In this document: positions 8,728 through 17,154 of the stretch, in pieces
Layout of the letters: every line of letters starts with the position of its first letter
Numbering within the stretch: the first letter of the stretch is position 1
DNA from: Nucisporomicrobium flavum
GTDB lineage: Bacteria; Actinomycetota; Actinomycetes; Mycobacteriales; Micromonosporaceae
Assembly (NCBI RefSeq): GCF_016464385.1
Contig: NZ_JADMLH010000005.1
Location: 124,001 to 188,000, forward strand
Length of the DNA: 64,000 nt
Reading direction: 5' to 3'
The notes under the pieces: generated by a model
Seen by the model: the letters and a program-made list of their open reading frames with translations, nothing else
What the model was told of the DNA's origin: nothing
Databases searched by the model: none
Translations under genes and position numbers: made by a program

Positions 8728-9201
8728 CTACTGCTTGCCGGGATGCGGCTTGCTGACATGCGGATTCTCGGAACGCGCCTTCCCGGGGTGCGTCTCGCCG
8801 GTGCGCGGGCTGCCAGGACGCGGCCTCCCGGAGTGCGGCTTGCCGGTGCGCCATCCAGGGGAATGCTGCCTCCCAGAATGCGGCTTGCCCGGCCGCGGCC
8901 GGCCGGACCGCGGAGTGCCGGTATGCGACCCGCCGGACGGCATCACCGAGGCGGCCGGCACCGGAGCAGCACTGGTGGTCACCACTGCCGGTGAAGGACT
9001 CACTCCGGAACCCGGCACGGTCGCCGGAGCGGCCGCGGCCGACGAGGGCGGGATGAACGAGACCGGCGAGGCGAACCGCTTCCCCCCGCCCCCGGACCCG
9101 CCGTACGCGCACCCGGCCAGCACCAGCACCACCACCCCCGCCGCCGCGCAGGTGGCAGCCAGCCGCAGGGCGGGACGGCCGGTCGGGGCGATGCGGGGCA
9201 T
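8728..9201 (-). CDS. Low-complexity lipoprotein with Gly/Pro/His/Arg/Lys repeat tail
   Basis: 157 residues. The signal sequence ends in the lipobox VLAGC (Cys at 31) followed by AYGGSGGGGKR. The middle part is Ala/Pro/Ser/Val-rich; the last 65 residues are an irregular repeat of the type GKPHSGR / GRPRPGKPH / GSPRTGETHPGK, positively charged and with a histidine in nearly each unit. No globular domain is expected. Such a tail could bind anionic wall polymers, or metals through its histidines, but nothing proves it. It is divergent from the copper monooxygenase-like gene, which makes a metal link worth noting. The start ATG at 9201 was chosen for the signal peptide; upstream residues would spoil it. 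Confidence 0.6.
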   Translation of the reverse strand: MPRIAPTGRPALRLAATCAAAGVVVLVLAGCAYGGSGGGGKRFASPVSFIPPSSAAAAPATVPGSGVSPSPAVVTTSAAPVPAASVMPSGGSHTGTPRSGRPRPGKPHSGRQHSPGWRTGKPHSGRPRPGSPRTGETHPGKARSENPHVSKPHPGKQ

Positions 9202-9287
9202 GTCGGGTCTCCCGGGACGGTCGGCGGAGTCGATCTCCGCGCCGACGCTAGGGTGCCGGACGCGGGGGCGAATCCCCCGTTCGTGCC

Positions 9288-9408
9288 ACCGTGTGACACA
9301 TCACGGTCCGGAGCGGCGCGGGCAGCGGCAGCTCGAGGGGCCGCCCGCGTCAGCACGATCCCACCGGACCGGAAATGATCGAAAGCTGCCTGTCCGGGTC
9401 TTCCCGGA
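9288..9408. promoter_or_regulatory. Divergent promoter region with two inverted repeats
   Basis: The 273-bp gap between two divergent lipoprotein genes holds ACCGTG-N8-CACGGT (9288-9307) and TCCGGG-TCTT-CCCGGA (9393-9408). Both are perfect short palindromes suitable as operators; no regulator is encoded next to them. No further gene was found in the gap. Confidence 0.4.
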
Positions 9409-9474
9409 TATTTCCGACGGACCGCCGCTGCGAGGATGGACGGGTCTCACCGCCGGACCCACGGGAGAGCCGCC

Positions 9475-10632
9475 ATGCGATCCGCCCGTACCGCCGCGGC
9501 CCTCACCGCCGCCGTGCTGCTCGCCGCGTGCGGATCGAGGACCGAGTCGCCGCCCCCGGCCGCCGCGCCGACCACCGCCGCGAGCTCACACGCCGGGCAC
9601 AGCGCCGCGTCGGCCGCCCCGCTGCGTACCGGGGAGCGGTTCGTCGATCTGGCCCTGCCGGAGGCGTACGAGCCGGCCGCCCCGCACGGTGGCACCGACG
9701 AGTACCGGTGTTTCCTCGTCGATCCGAAGCTGACCGAGCCGGCCTTCCTGACCGGCAGCCGGTTCCTGCCGCAGAACGCCGCCATCGTGCACCACGCGAT
9801 CTTCTACCGGTTGAGCCGCGAGCAGGCGCGGTCGGCCGCCCAGGCCGATGCCGGTACGCCCGGCGAGGGCTGGACCTGTTTCGGCGACGCCGGCGTGCAG
9901 GGCGAGACCGCATGGGTGGCGCATTGGGCGCCCGGGGCCGGCGAGACGCTGATGCCGTCCGGGTTCGGCTTCGAGATGCCGCCGGGCAGCAACCTGGTCA
10001 TGCAGGTGCACTACAACCTGCTGGGCGCCAAGGGCGGGGACACCGACCGGTCGGGCATCCGGATGCGCCTCGCGGACGGCGGGGCGCCGTTGACCCCGTT
10101 GCAGACGGCGCTGGCGTTCGCGCCGATCGAGTTGCCGTGCGAGCCGGGTGCGAGCGGCCCGCTGTGCGACCGGGCGGCGGCCGTGGCGGACGTCGGCGAG
10201 CGGTTCGGCGCCGGCTCGGCGGAGATGGTGTCCGGCCTGCAGGCGATGTGCAATCCCGGGAAGGCGCCGGTGCCCGGCGACACCCAGCACTGCGATCAGC
10301 CGGCCCGGGAGGCCGGGACCATCTACATGGCCGCGGGACACATGCATCTGCTGGGCCGGGCCATCAAGGTCGAGATCAATCCGGGTACGCCGGAGGCGCG
10401 GACGGTCGTCGACGTGCCGGCGTACGACTTCGACAACCAGGCGCTGGTGCCGCTGCCCGAACCGGTCACTGTGGAGCGCGGTGACACCGTACGCGTGACC
10501 TGCACCCACGACGCCACCCTGCGCAAGCAACTCCCCCAGCTGAAGACCCTGCCCCCGCGGTACGTCGTCTGGGGCGAGGGTACGAGCGACGAGATGTGCC
10601 TGGGCGTCATGGTGATGGCCCCGAAGAAGTGA
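9475..10632 (+). CDS. PHM/DBH-like copper type II monooxygenase, lipoprotein
   Basis: 385 residues. A signal sequence with lipobox LLAAC (Cys20) and a Ser/Ala/His linker precede two domains arranged as in peptidylglycine alpha-hydroxylating and dopamine beta-monooxygenases. Candidate first-copper ligands: His106/His107 in AIVHHAIFY and His179 in QVHYN. Candidate second-copper ligands: His289 and His291 in AGHMHLLG, and Met374 in SDEMCLGVM, the characteristic methionine. Eukaryotic relatives hydroxylate C-H bonds using ascorbate; bacterial members are mostly uncharacterised. It would act outside the membrane. The ATG at 9475 follows GGGAGAG; an upstream in-frame ATG would add residues before the signal peptide. 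It is a single-gene unit, convergent with an MFS gene only 4 bp away. Confidence 0.75.
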   Translation: MRSARTAAALTAAVLLAACGSRTESPPPAAAPTTAASSHAGHSAASAAPLRTGERFVDLALPEAYEPAAPHGGTDEYRCFLVDPKLTEPAFLTGSRFLPQNAAIVHHAIFYRLSREQARSAAQADAGTPGEGWTCFGDAGVQGETAWVAHWAPGAGETLMPSGFGFEMPPGSNLVMQVHYNLLGAKGGDTDRSGIRMRLADGGAPLTPLQTALAFAPIELPCEPGASGPLCDRAAAVADVGERFGAGSAEMVSGLQAMCNPGKAPVPGDTQHCDQPAREAGTIYMAAGHMHLLGRAIKVEINPGTPEARTVVDVPAYDFDNQALVPLPEPVTVERGDTVRVTCTHDATLRKQLPQLKTLPPRYVVWGEGTSDEMCLGVMVMAPKK

Positions 10633-10636
10633 GCGC

Positions 10637-11857
10637 TCAGTCCCGCGTGACGTCGAGCGCCTCGGCGTCACGTGGGACGACGAGCACCGACCCCACGGCC
10701 AGCGCGGCGGCGGCGACCCCGAGCAGCCCCAGTGCCGGCCGCAGCCCGCCCGTCGCCGCGCCCACGCCGGTGATGAGCACGGGCGCCAGGAACTCGCCGA
10801 TGAACAGCGCGCCGGTCCACACCCCGGTGCCGCGGCCCCGCTGGTCGAAGGTGAGCCGGTTGAGCGCCCAGGTGAGCAGCGTGGGCAGCAGCAGGCCGGT
10901 GCCCGCGCCGGTCAGCACCGCCCCGATCGTGATCGCCGGCACCGATCCGGTGGCGGCGACGATGCCGAAGCCCGCGGCGGCCAGCCCGAACGCCACCGGC
11001 AGCAGCCGGCGCGGGCTGTGCCGGGACAGCTTCGCGAAGGAGCCGGCCGCGACGGCCGTCGCCAGCGACATGACGGCGCTCAGCCCGCCGATCGTCGCCG
11101 TGGAGCCGACGCCCGCGTCGGTGAGGACGAACGACAGCTCGACGATGAGCGCGTAGAACACCACGCCGCCGGCGAGCGTGACCAGGCAGGGCACGAGCAG
11201 GTGCCGCCAGGGCAGGGCGGGCAGTCGCTGTCCGGTGCGGGTCCGGCGCCGCGCGGGCTGCCACAACAGCAGGGCCATGGGTACGGCGAGCAGCGCCGCG
11301 GCCGCGTACAGCCAGAACGGGGTGCGCCAGCCCGCCGCCCCGAGCGCGCCGCCCAGGCCGAGGAACACGGTCGCCGACAGCGAGGCGACGAGCGTCTGCA
11401 GTCCGATGTAGCGGCTGCGGCGCGCGCCCGTCCAGTAGTCGCCGATCAGCGTGGTGCAGCAGGTCATGATGGCGGCCTCGCACAGCCCGACGAGGGCGCG
11501 GCTGGCGATGATCGCGCCGAGCGAGGCGAGGTACAGCGGGGCGGTGCCGAAGAGCGCGTACGCCACCATCGCGGCGATGAGCAGCCGTTTGCGGTCCACG
11601 GCGTCGGCCACGAACCCGGCGAACGGCGCGGTCAGTCCGATGAGCAGGGCCGGTACGGTCAGCACGACGGGCACCAGCACGCCGGCCCCGGGCGTACCGG
11701 CGAAATGGTCGGTCATCCGGGGCAGCACGGGCGCGATGAGCACGGCACCCAGCACCGACATGCAGCTGCCGGCGAGCAGCAGCACGAGCTGGGGCAGGCC
11801 GGCCCGGCGCCGGGCCGCGGGGGTGGCGGCCGGGGCGGGCAGGATCGTCTCGGACAT
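10637..11857 (-). CDS. Major facilitator superfamily transporter
   Basis: 406 residues and about 12 membrane helices, the usual size of drug:H+ antiporter or organic-acid MFS carriers. The loop between helices 2 and 3 has the MFS signature as GFVADAVDRKRLL, and the central loop is basic (WQPARRRTRTG). It lies downstream of, and in the same direction as, the LysR gene that flanks a ring-cleavage operon, so uptake of the aromatic substrate or export of an intermediate is plausible but not shown. A CRP-type palindrome lies 33 bp before its start. The last codons overlap a hairpin that may end transcription from both directions. Confidence 0.85.
   Translation of the reverse strand: MSETILPAPAATPAARRRAGLPQLVLLLAGSCMSVLGAVLIAPVLPRMTDHFAGTPGAGVLVPVVLTVPALLIGLTAPFAGFVADAVDRKRLLIAAMVAYALFGTAPLYLASLGAIIASRALVGLCEAAIMTCCTTLIGDYWTGARRSRYIGLQTLVASLSATVFLGLGGALGAAGWRTPFWLYAAAALLAVPMALLLWQPARRRTRTGQRLPALPWRHLLVPCLVTLAGGVVFYALIVELSFVLTDAGVGSTATIGGLSAVMSLATAVAAGSFAKLSRHSPRRLLPVAFGLAAAGFGIVAATGSVPAITIGAVLTGAGTGLLLPTLLTWALNRLTFDQRGRGTGVWTGALFIGEFLAPVLITGVGAATGGLRPALGLLGVAAAALAVGSVLVVPRDAEALDVTRD
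10641..10676. terminator. Hairpin inside the 3' end of the MFS gene
   Basis: TCCCGCGTGACG and CGTCACGTGGGA pair over 12 positions (one G-U) with a 12-base loop. The two convergent genes are only 4 bp apart, and this is the only stem-loop at the junction, so it probably serves as the terminator for the plus-strand monooxygenase. Confidence 0.45.
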
Positions 11858-11889
11858 GGGTGCCTTCCGACGCGGGGACGGTCGAGGCA

Positions 11890-11903
11890 GTGACCGCGGT
11901 CAC
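11890..11903. promoter_or_regulatory. CRP-like palindrome GTGA-N6-TCAC
   Basis: GTGACCGCGGTCAC is a perfect 14-bp palindrome that fits the CRP/FNR half-site pattern, 33 bp before the MFS start and in the LysR-MFS gap. It may bring the transporter under catabolite control. A chance occurrence in GC-rich DNA cannot be excluded. Confidence 0.4.
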
Positions 11904-11968
11904 ATGCTTGGCCCGACTATCGGGGGCGACGCGGGAACGGCGGAAGCGAAAACCCGTGATGGCCGCTA

Positions 11969-12910
11969 TCAGGCCGGTGGATGGCCGGCCGCGGTGAGGC
12001 GTCGTCCCGCCTCGGCCAGCACGCCGCGCAGCCAGGCGTGCGCCGGATCGGTGCGGTACATGGGATGCCACCAGAAGGCCTCGGCGAGCGGCACGACGTC
12101 GAACGGGCATGCGACGACCCGGATGTCGGCCACGGCGGCCATCCGGTGGGCCAGGTGCTCCTGCAGCAGCGCGATGCGGTTGGTGCCGGCCACGAGGAAC
12201 GGCATCGGCAGGAAGCCGTCGACGACCACCTCGACCCGGGGCTCGACGCCGATCATGCGCAGCTGCTGCGTCGCCGGGGCGAACGCGGTGGGCCGGTTGT
12301 AGAGCACCACCCAGGGCAGGTCGCCGAGCTGCTCGAGGGTCAGTCCCGCGCCGATCGCCTCGTTGCCGGCGGACACGATGCAGACCCACCGGTCGGTGTA
12401 CAGGTCGGTGTGCGGGATGTCGCTGAGGAAGCCGTGCGGCAGGATCAGCCCGTCGACGCCGCGCAGGGTGTCCACCGCGTGGTCGACCGCGTACGGCGTG
12501 GTCTGCTGCAGCCGCAGGCGGATCCCCGGCGCCCGTTCGGCGAGGAGGCCGGCCACCAGGGGTCCGAGCACGGCGGCGGCGTAGTCCGAGGTGACGACCG
12601 TGAACTCGCGCTCGATGGACGTGGGGTCGAACTCCGCGCTGACGTCGAACACCCGGCGTACCCCGGCGAGGGCCGGCGCCGTGCGGGCCGCGAGCTGCAC
12701 GGCCAGCGGGGTCAGCTCGTAGCGGTTGCCGATCCGGTCCAGCAGGTCGTCGCCGAAATGGCGGCGCAGCCGGGCCAGCGCCGCGCTGACCGCGGGCTGG
12801 CTCGACCCGAGCTGCTGGGCCGCCCGGGTGACGTTGCGCTCGCGCAGCAGCACGTCGAGCGTGACCAGGAGGTTCAGGTCGAGATTGACCAGCACACGGT
12901 CGACGGCCAC
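11969..12910 (-). CDS. LysR-family transcriptional regulator
   Basis: 313 residues. The N-terminal winged helix reads LNLLVTLDVLLRERNVTRAAQQLGSSQPAVSAALARLRRHFGDDLLDR (shown here in parts: NVTRAAQQLGSSQ and SAALARLRRHFGD), a textbook LysR recognition helix. The C-terminal periplasmic-binding-like domain binds the inducer. The gene is divergent from the ring-cleavage operon starting at 13022; LysR proteins commonly activate such operons on binding a pathway intermediate. I chose GTG at 12910 because the conserved region begins immediately after it; an ATG at 12943 adds residues MPPIHGVYGGG that do not look like the family. Resemblance is strongest to the NodD/PcpR/NahR-like branch used for aromatic inducers. 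Confidence 0.85.
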   Translation of the reverse strand: MAVDRVLVNLDLNLLVTLDVLLRERNVTRAAQQLGSSQPAVSAALARLRRHFGDDLLDRIGNRYELTPLAVQLAARTAPALAGVRRVFDVSAEFDPTSIEREFTVVTSDYAAAVLGPLVAGLLAERAPGIRLRLQQTTPYAVDHAVDTLRGVDGLILPHGFLSDIPHTDLYTDRWVCIVSAGNEAIGAGLTLEQLGDLPWVVLYNRPTAFAPATQQLRMIGVEPRVEVVVDGFLPMPFLVAGTNRIALLQEHLAHRMAAVADIRVVACPFDVVPLAEAFWWHPMYRTDPAHAWLRGVLAEAGRRLTAAGHPPA

Positions 12911-13021
12911 GCCGCCACCATAAACGCCATGGATGGGCGGCATCAACGAATCGCTCTTCCTGATGGACCGGGCGCGGCGCGACAGTGGTCCCAGTCACAC
13001 GGACGAGCAAGGGAGACATCA

Positions 13022-14152
13022 ATGCCCGCGGTCCGCTCCGTTCTCGTGGTCGGCGCCGGAGCGGCCGGCGCCGCGACCGCGATCCTTCTCGCCGACGGCG
13101 GCGTATCGGTCGACCTGATCGACATCCGGCCCGACGCCGGCGCCACCGGCTCCGGCATCACGCTGCAGGGCAACGCGCTGCGGGTGCTGCGCTCCCTGGG
13201 CGTCTGGGAGGAGGTCCGCTCGCAGGGGTACGCGTTCGACTCGCTCGGCCTGCGCGCCCCCGACCCGCACGGCACGCTCATCGCCGAGTTCGACGACCTC
13301 CGAACCGGCGGCCCGGATCTGCCGGCCACGGTGGGCATGTACCGGCCCGACCTGGCCCGCATCCTGATGACCCGGGCGGCGGCGGCCGGCGTGAAGGTCC
13401 GGTACGGCACCACGTACACGGCGCTGTCCCAGGACGACGCTGGTGTGGACGTCACGTTCGCCGACGGCTCGGCGGGCCGCTACGACCTCGTGGTGGGCGC
13501 CGACGGGATCCGCTCGTGGACGCGCCGGATGCTCGGCATCAACCTGGAGACGCACAGCGTGGGCATGGGCATCTGGCGTGCCTTCACCGCCCGGCCCGCA
13601 AGCGTCACGCGCACCGACCTGTACTACGGCGGCCGCTGCTACATCGCCGGCTACTGCCCGACCGGCGAGGACTCGCTGTACGCGTACCTGGTCGAGGACG
13701 CGCAGGACCGCAGCACGCTGTCCCCGCAGGAGGCCCTCGCGGTCATGCGCGACCTGGCGCAGGCGTACCACGGCCCCTGGGACGACATCCGGGAGACGCT
13801 GACCGACCCGGCGCGGGTCAACTACACGTGGTTCGAGAGCCACGTGCTGCCGCCGCCCTGGAACCGCGGCCGGGTCGTTCTGCTCGGCGATGCCGCGCAC
13901 GCCTGCCCGCCCACCCTGGCGCAGGGCGCCGCGCAGGCCCTCGAGGACGCCGCCGTCCTCGCCGAGCTGCTGCTGGACGCCGGCACGCTCGGCGACCGGC
14001 TGTGGCAGGACTTCACCGACCGGCGCTTCGAGCGGACCGCCACGATCGTCGAGGCGTCCCTGCAGCTGTCGCGCTGGCTGCTCGACCACGAACGCGGCGA
14101 CGTGCCCGGCCTGATGGCACGCACCGCGCACCTGCTGGCGACCCCGGCCTGA
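13022..14152 (+). CDS. FAD-dependent aromatic-ring monooxygenase
   Basis: 376 residues, the size of single-component flavoprotein hydroxylases (salicylate or 3-hydroxybenzoate hydroxylase group). Dinucleotide-binding GAGAAGAATAILL at residues 10-22, followed by Asp in DLIDIRP; DG motif DLVVGADGIRSWTRRM; GD motif GRVVLLGDAAHACPP. These bind FAD and NAD(P)H. First gene of a five-gene operon that continues with an extradiol dioxygenase only 8 bp downstream, so its product is probably a dihydroxylated ring that is then cleaved. AGGGAGA lies at the right distance before the ATG. The LysR gene upstream is divergent with about 110 bp between starts. The true substrate is unknown. Confidence 0.88.
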   Translation: MPAVRSVLVVGAGAAGAATAILLADGGVSVDLIDIRPDAGATGSGITLQGNALRVLRSLGVWEEVRSQGYAFDSLGLRAPDPHGTLIAEFDDLRTGGPDLPATVGMYRPDLARILMTRAAAAGVKVRYGTTYTALSQDDAGVDVTFADGSAGRYDLVVGADGIRSWTRRMLGINLETHSVGMGIWRAFTARPASVTRTDLYYGGRCYIAGYCPTGEDSLYAYLVEDAQDRSTLSPQEALAVMRDLAQAYHGPWDDIRETLTDPARVNYTWFESHVLPPPWNRGRVVLLGDAAHACPPTLAQGAAQALEDAAVLAELLLDAGTLGDRLWQDFTDRRFERTATIVEASLQLSRWLLDHERGDVPGLMARTAHLLATPA

Positions 14153-14160
14153 GGAGTGTC

Positions 14161-15099
14161 ATGCACGAACGGCTCATCACCCACCTGCGGCACGTCGACC
14201 TGGCCGTGCCGGACTACGACCGGCAACTGGGCTTCTACACCACGATGTGGGGGCTGACCCCCGGGATCACCGACGGCGGGATCGCGTTCCTGGCCGCGGC
14301 CGGCTCGCCCGAGCAGTACTCGGTGCGGCTGCGCCGGGCGGACGAGAAGCGGCTCGACCTCGTCGCGTTCGGCGCCGCGTCGCCGTCCGACGTGGACGCG
14401 CTCGCCGAGCGCCTCGGCACCGGCGGGGTACGGCTCGTGGCCGAACCGGGCAAGCTCACGACGCCGGGCGGTGGCTACGGCTTCCGCTTCTTCGACAACG
14501 ACGGGCGCACCGTCGAGGTGTCCAGCGACGTCGCCGTGCGTACGCATCGCAGGGTGGAGGCGGGCGAGTCCGTACCGGTCAAGCTCTCGCATGTGGTCCT
14601 CAACGCGCCGGAGCCGGAGGCGACCGTCGCGTTCTACCGCCGGCACCTCGGTTTCGCGTTGTCGGACACCCTCACGCACCCGCACATGGGCGAGATGATG
14701 TGGTTCCTGCGCACCAACCGCCACCACCACAGCCTGGCGATCGCCCGCTGCCCGCACGTCTCGCTGCACCACGCCTCGTTCGAGATGCGCGGCATCGACG
14801 AGTACATGCGTGGCACCGGACGGCTGCTGCGCGCCGGGGTGGAGAAGGTCTGGGGGCCTGGCCGGCACATGGCGGGCAACAACACCTTCAGCTACTTCCT
14901 CGACCCGCACGGCAACACGGTCGAGTACACCACCGAACTGGAACAGCTCGACGAGGACACCTGGCATCCGCACCTGTACGACATCACCGATCCGATGGTC
15001 AGCGACCAGTGGGGCACCGCGAACCCGATGACCGAGTTCGTCGCGAAGAAGTCGTTCAACGACCCCGACCGCGGCGTCTTCGTCGCCCCGCCGGTCTGA
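14161..15099 (+). CDS. Type I extradiol (meta-cleavage) dioxygenase
   Basis: 312 residues made of two vicinal-oxygen-chelate domains (about 5-125 and 140-290), like catechol 2,3-dioxygenase and BphC. The N-terminal domain lacks metal residues as usual; the C-terminal domain supplies the iron triad: His144 in VKLSHVVLNAP, His204 in VSLHHASFEM and Glu255 in GNTVEYTTEL. The enzyme opens a catecholic ring next to the diol with O2. Gene order (after a hydroxylase, before an FAH-family hydrolase) is exactly what a meta-cleavage pathway needs. ATG at 14161 is preceded by GAGGAGTGTC. It ends in TGATG, coupling it to the next gene. Substrate class (monocyclic, N-heterocyclic or polycyclic) cannot be read from the sequence. 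Confidence 0.88.
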   Translation: MHERLITHLRHVDLAVPDYDRQLGFYTTMWGLTPGITDGGIAFLAAAGSPEQYSVRLRRADEKRLDLVAFGAASPSDVDALAERLGTGGVRLVAEPGKLTTPGGGYGFRFFDNDGRTVEVSSDVAVRTHRRVEAGESVPVKLSHVVLNAPEPEATVAFYRRHLGFALSDTLTHPHMGEMMWFLRTNRHHHSLAIARCPHVSLHHASFEMRGIDEYMRGTGRLLRAGVEKVWGPGRHMAGNNTFSYFLDPHGNTVEYTTELEQLDEDTWHPHLYDITDPMVSDQWGTANPMTEFVAKKSFNDPDRGVFVAPPV

Positions 15100-16025
15100 T
15101 GCGGCTCGCCACCTTCGCGTACGGCGGCCGGCAGCGCTGCGGCGTCGTGGCGGGTGACGTGGTGCGCCCGTTCGCCACCGACGCCGATCTGCGGGCCGTC
15201 ATCGCCGGTGGACCCGGCACACCGGCGCTGGAGGACGGCGTGCCGCTGGCGCACGTACGCCTGCGGCCGCCCCTGGTCCCCGCGTCCCTGCGCGATTTCG
15301 TCACCTTCGAGGAGCACGTCCGGGGCGTGCGGCGCAGCATCGACGGCGTCGGCGGCGTGCCGGAGGCCTGGTACGACGCCCCGACGTTCTACTTCAGCAA
15401 CCCGCACACGATCCACGGCCCGGACGACGACATCCGCTTCCCCGCGGCCTCGGTCGCCCGCGACTTCGAGCTGGAGGTCGCCGCGGTGATCGGGCCGGGC
15501 GGCGGGATCTTCGGCTACACGATCCTCAACGACTGGTCGGCGAGGGACCTGCAGAGCCGCGAGATGCAGGTCGGCCTGGGGCCCGCCAAGGGCAAGGACT
15601 TCGCCGGCAGCCTCGGCCCGTGGATCGTCACCGCGGACGAGCTGGAGCCGTACCGCGACAGCGACGGCTTCCTCGACCTGTGGTGCACGGCGTCGGTGAA
15701 CGGCGCCGAGGTCGGCCGGGACCTGCTGTCCAACATGGGCTGGACGTTCGAGACGCTCGCCGCGTACGCGGCCCGCGACAGCCGCCTGATCGCCGGGGAC
15801 GTCCTCGGCTCCGGCACGGTCGGCAACGGCGGCTGCCTCGCCGAGCTGTGGGGACGCAACGGCCGGCAGGACCCGCCACCCCTGCGCGACGGCGATGTGG
15901 TGACGCTCGCCGTGCAGGGCATCGGCTCCCTGACCAACCGGGTGACCTCCGCCCCGCCGGGCCCGGCCCTGCCCGCGGTCCGCCGCCGCTCCCCCGAACT
16001 CTCGCGAAAGGACCTCGATGTTTGA
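15099..16025 (+). CDS. Fumarylacetoacetate hydrolase family enzyme
   Basis: 308 residues. C-terminal FAH fold with metal-binding residues in DFELEVAAVIG (E-x-E), GYTILNDWSARDLQ and GPAKGKDFAGSLGPWIV, and a phosphate/acid-binding loop GSGTVGNGG. Family members hydrolyse or decarboxylate 2,4-dioxo or acylpyruvate products that arise after ring cleavage. It starts at the TGATG overlap with the dioxygenase stop and ends overlapping the next gene by 8 bp, so it is firmly within the operon. The expected role is the third step, acting on the ring-fission product; whether it is a hydrolase, a decarboxylase or an isomerase is not decided by these motifs. Confidence 0.85.
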   Translation: MRLATFAYGGRQRCGVVAGDVVRPFATDADLRAVIAGGPGTPALEDGVPLAHVRLRPPLVPASLRDFVTFEEHVRGVRRSIDGVGGVPEAWYDAPTFYFSNPHTIHGPDDDIRFPAASVARDFELEVAAVIGPGGGIFGYTILNDWSARDLQSREMQVGLGPAKGKDFAGSLGPWIVTADELEPYRDSDGFLDLWCTASVNGAEVGRDLLSNMGWTFETLAAYAARDSRLIAGDVLGSGTVGNGGCLAELWGRNGRQDPPPLRDGDVVTLAVQGIGSLTNRVTSAPPGPALPAVRRRSPELSRKDLDV

Positions 16026-17154
16026 GTACTTCCCCGGCAACTACGTGTGGAACCTGGGCGTGGTCGCCGCGCTGAACAGCGGCGGGCTCATCGACGAGGT
16101 CGACCGGGCGTGCCGGCCGATCCGCGACCTGGCCGCGCAGGGCTCGGACGTGGGCACCGCCGAGCTGATGGCGTCCTGGACCGCCGTCGTCGACGACCTG
16201 CAGGCCGGCGCCGAGGCCGACGAACGGGCGGGACGCCGCCGCTCCGCCGGGCAGAGGTACCTGCGCGCCACCAACTACCTCATCCAGGCCGAACGGATGC
16301 AGAGCGTGCACTCCCCCGGCCGCCGGGCGATCTACCAGCGCTGCCTCGACCTCATGCGGAAGACGTTCGACCTGATCGACCCGGCCACCACCCGCGTCGC
16401 CGTGCCGTTCGAGGGCGGCGAGCTTCCCGCGTACTTCACATCGGCCGGGCCGGGCGCGCCCTGCATCATCCTGTGGAACGGCCTGGACTCCACCAAGGAG
16501 CACATGTACGTCTCGGGCTTCCCGCAGGAACTGGCAGCCCGGGGCATCTCCACGCTCATGGTCGACTGCCCCGGCAGCGGCGAGGCGCTGCGCTTCGGCG
16601 GGCTGACCGCCCGTGTGGAGACCGAGGGCTGGGCCGCCGCCTGCGTCGACCACCTGCTGGCCCGCGGCGAGGTCGACCCCGCCCGGATCGGCCTGGTCGG
16701 CTGGTCGCTGGGCGGCTACTACGCCCCGCGGGCCGCGGCCTTCGAGAAACGGCTCGCGCTCTGCGTGGCGTGGGGCGCCAACCACGACTGGGGTACGGTC
16801 CAGAAGCGCCGCCTGGAACGCGAGGGCGAGCGCCCGGTCCCGCACTACTGGGACCACGTCCTGTGGGTGTGGGGCGAGACCGACCTCGGCACGTTCATCA
16901 AGAAGGCCGAGGCCGTGAACCTCGACGGGGTCGTCGAGCACATCACGGTTCCGTTCCTCATCGCGCACGGGGAGAACGACCGGCAGATCCCCCTCGCGTA
17001 CGCGCACCGCTCGTACGAGCAGGCCGTCAACAGCCCGAAACGCGAGCTGCGCGTCTTCACCGCGGCCGAGGGCGGCGCCGAGCACATCGGCCTGGACCAC
17101 CTGCCGCACGTCAGCGTCTTCATCGCCGACTGGATCGCCGGGGAGTTCGCGTGA
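16018..17154 (+). CDS. Alpha/beta hydrolase, dihydroxypseudooxynicotine-hydrolase-like
   Basis: 378 residues. An N-terminal helical region of about 120 residues (FEYFPGNYVWNLGVVAALNS ... RRSAGQRYLRATNYL) precedes the hydrolase core, the layout of 2,6-dihydroxypseudooxynicotine hydrolase and FrsA-like enzymes. The nucleophile elbow is GWSLGGYY (Ser near residue 228), the acid is likely Asp in HGENDRQIP, and the His lies in AEHIGLDHL. The model enzyme cleaves a C-C bond in an N-heterocycle side chain. In this operon it would hydrolyse a later intermediate. Start ATG at 16018 follows AAAGGACC and overlaps the previous gene; its stop overlaps the next GTG. Confidence 0.82.
   Translation: MFEYFPGNYVWNLGVVAALNSGGLIDEVDRACRPIRDLAAQGSDVGTAELMASWTAVVDDLQAGAEADERAGRRRSAGQRYLRATNYLIQAERMQSVHSPGRRAIYQRCLDLMRKTFDLIDPATTRVAVPFEGGELPAYFTSAGPGAPCIILWNGLDSTKEHMYVSGFPQELAARGISTLMVDCPGSGEALRFGGLTARVETEGWAAACVDHLLARGEVDPARIGLVGWSLGGYYAPRAAAFEKRLALCVAWGANHDWGTVQKRRLEREGERPVPHYWDHVLWVWGETDLGTFIKKAEAVNLDGVVEHITVPFLIAHGENDRQIPLAYAHRSYEQAVNSPKRELRVFTAAEGGAEHIGLDHLPHVSVFIADWIAGEFA

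Noticed and set aside
11981..13021. Open frame extending the FAD monooxygenase upstream across the LysR gene
   Set aside because: The Rossmann motif begins directly after ATG 13022 with a good ribosome binding site; the extension is antisense to LysR.
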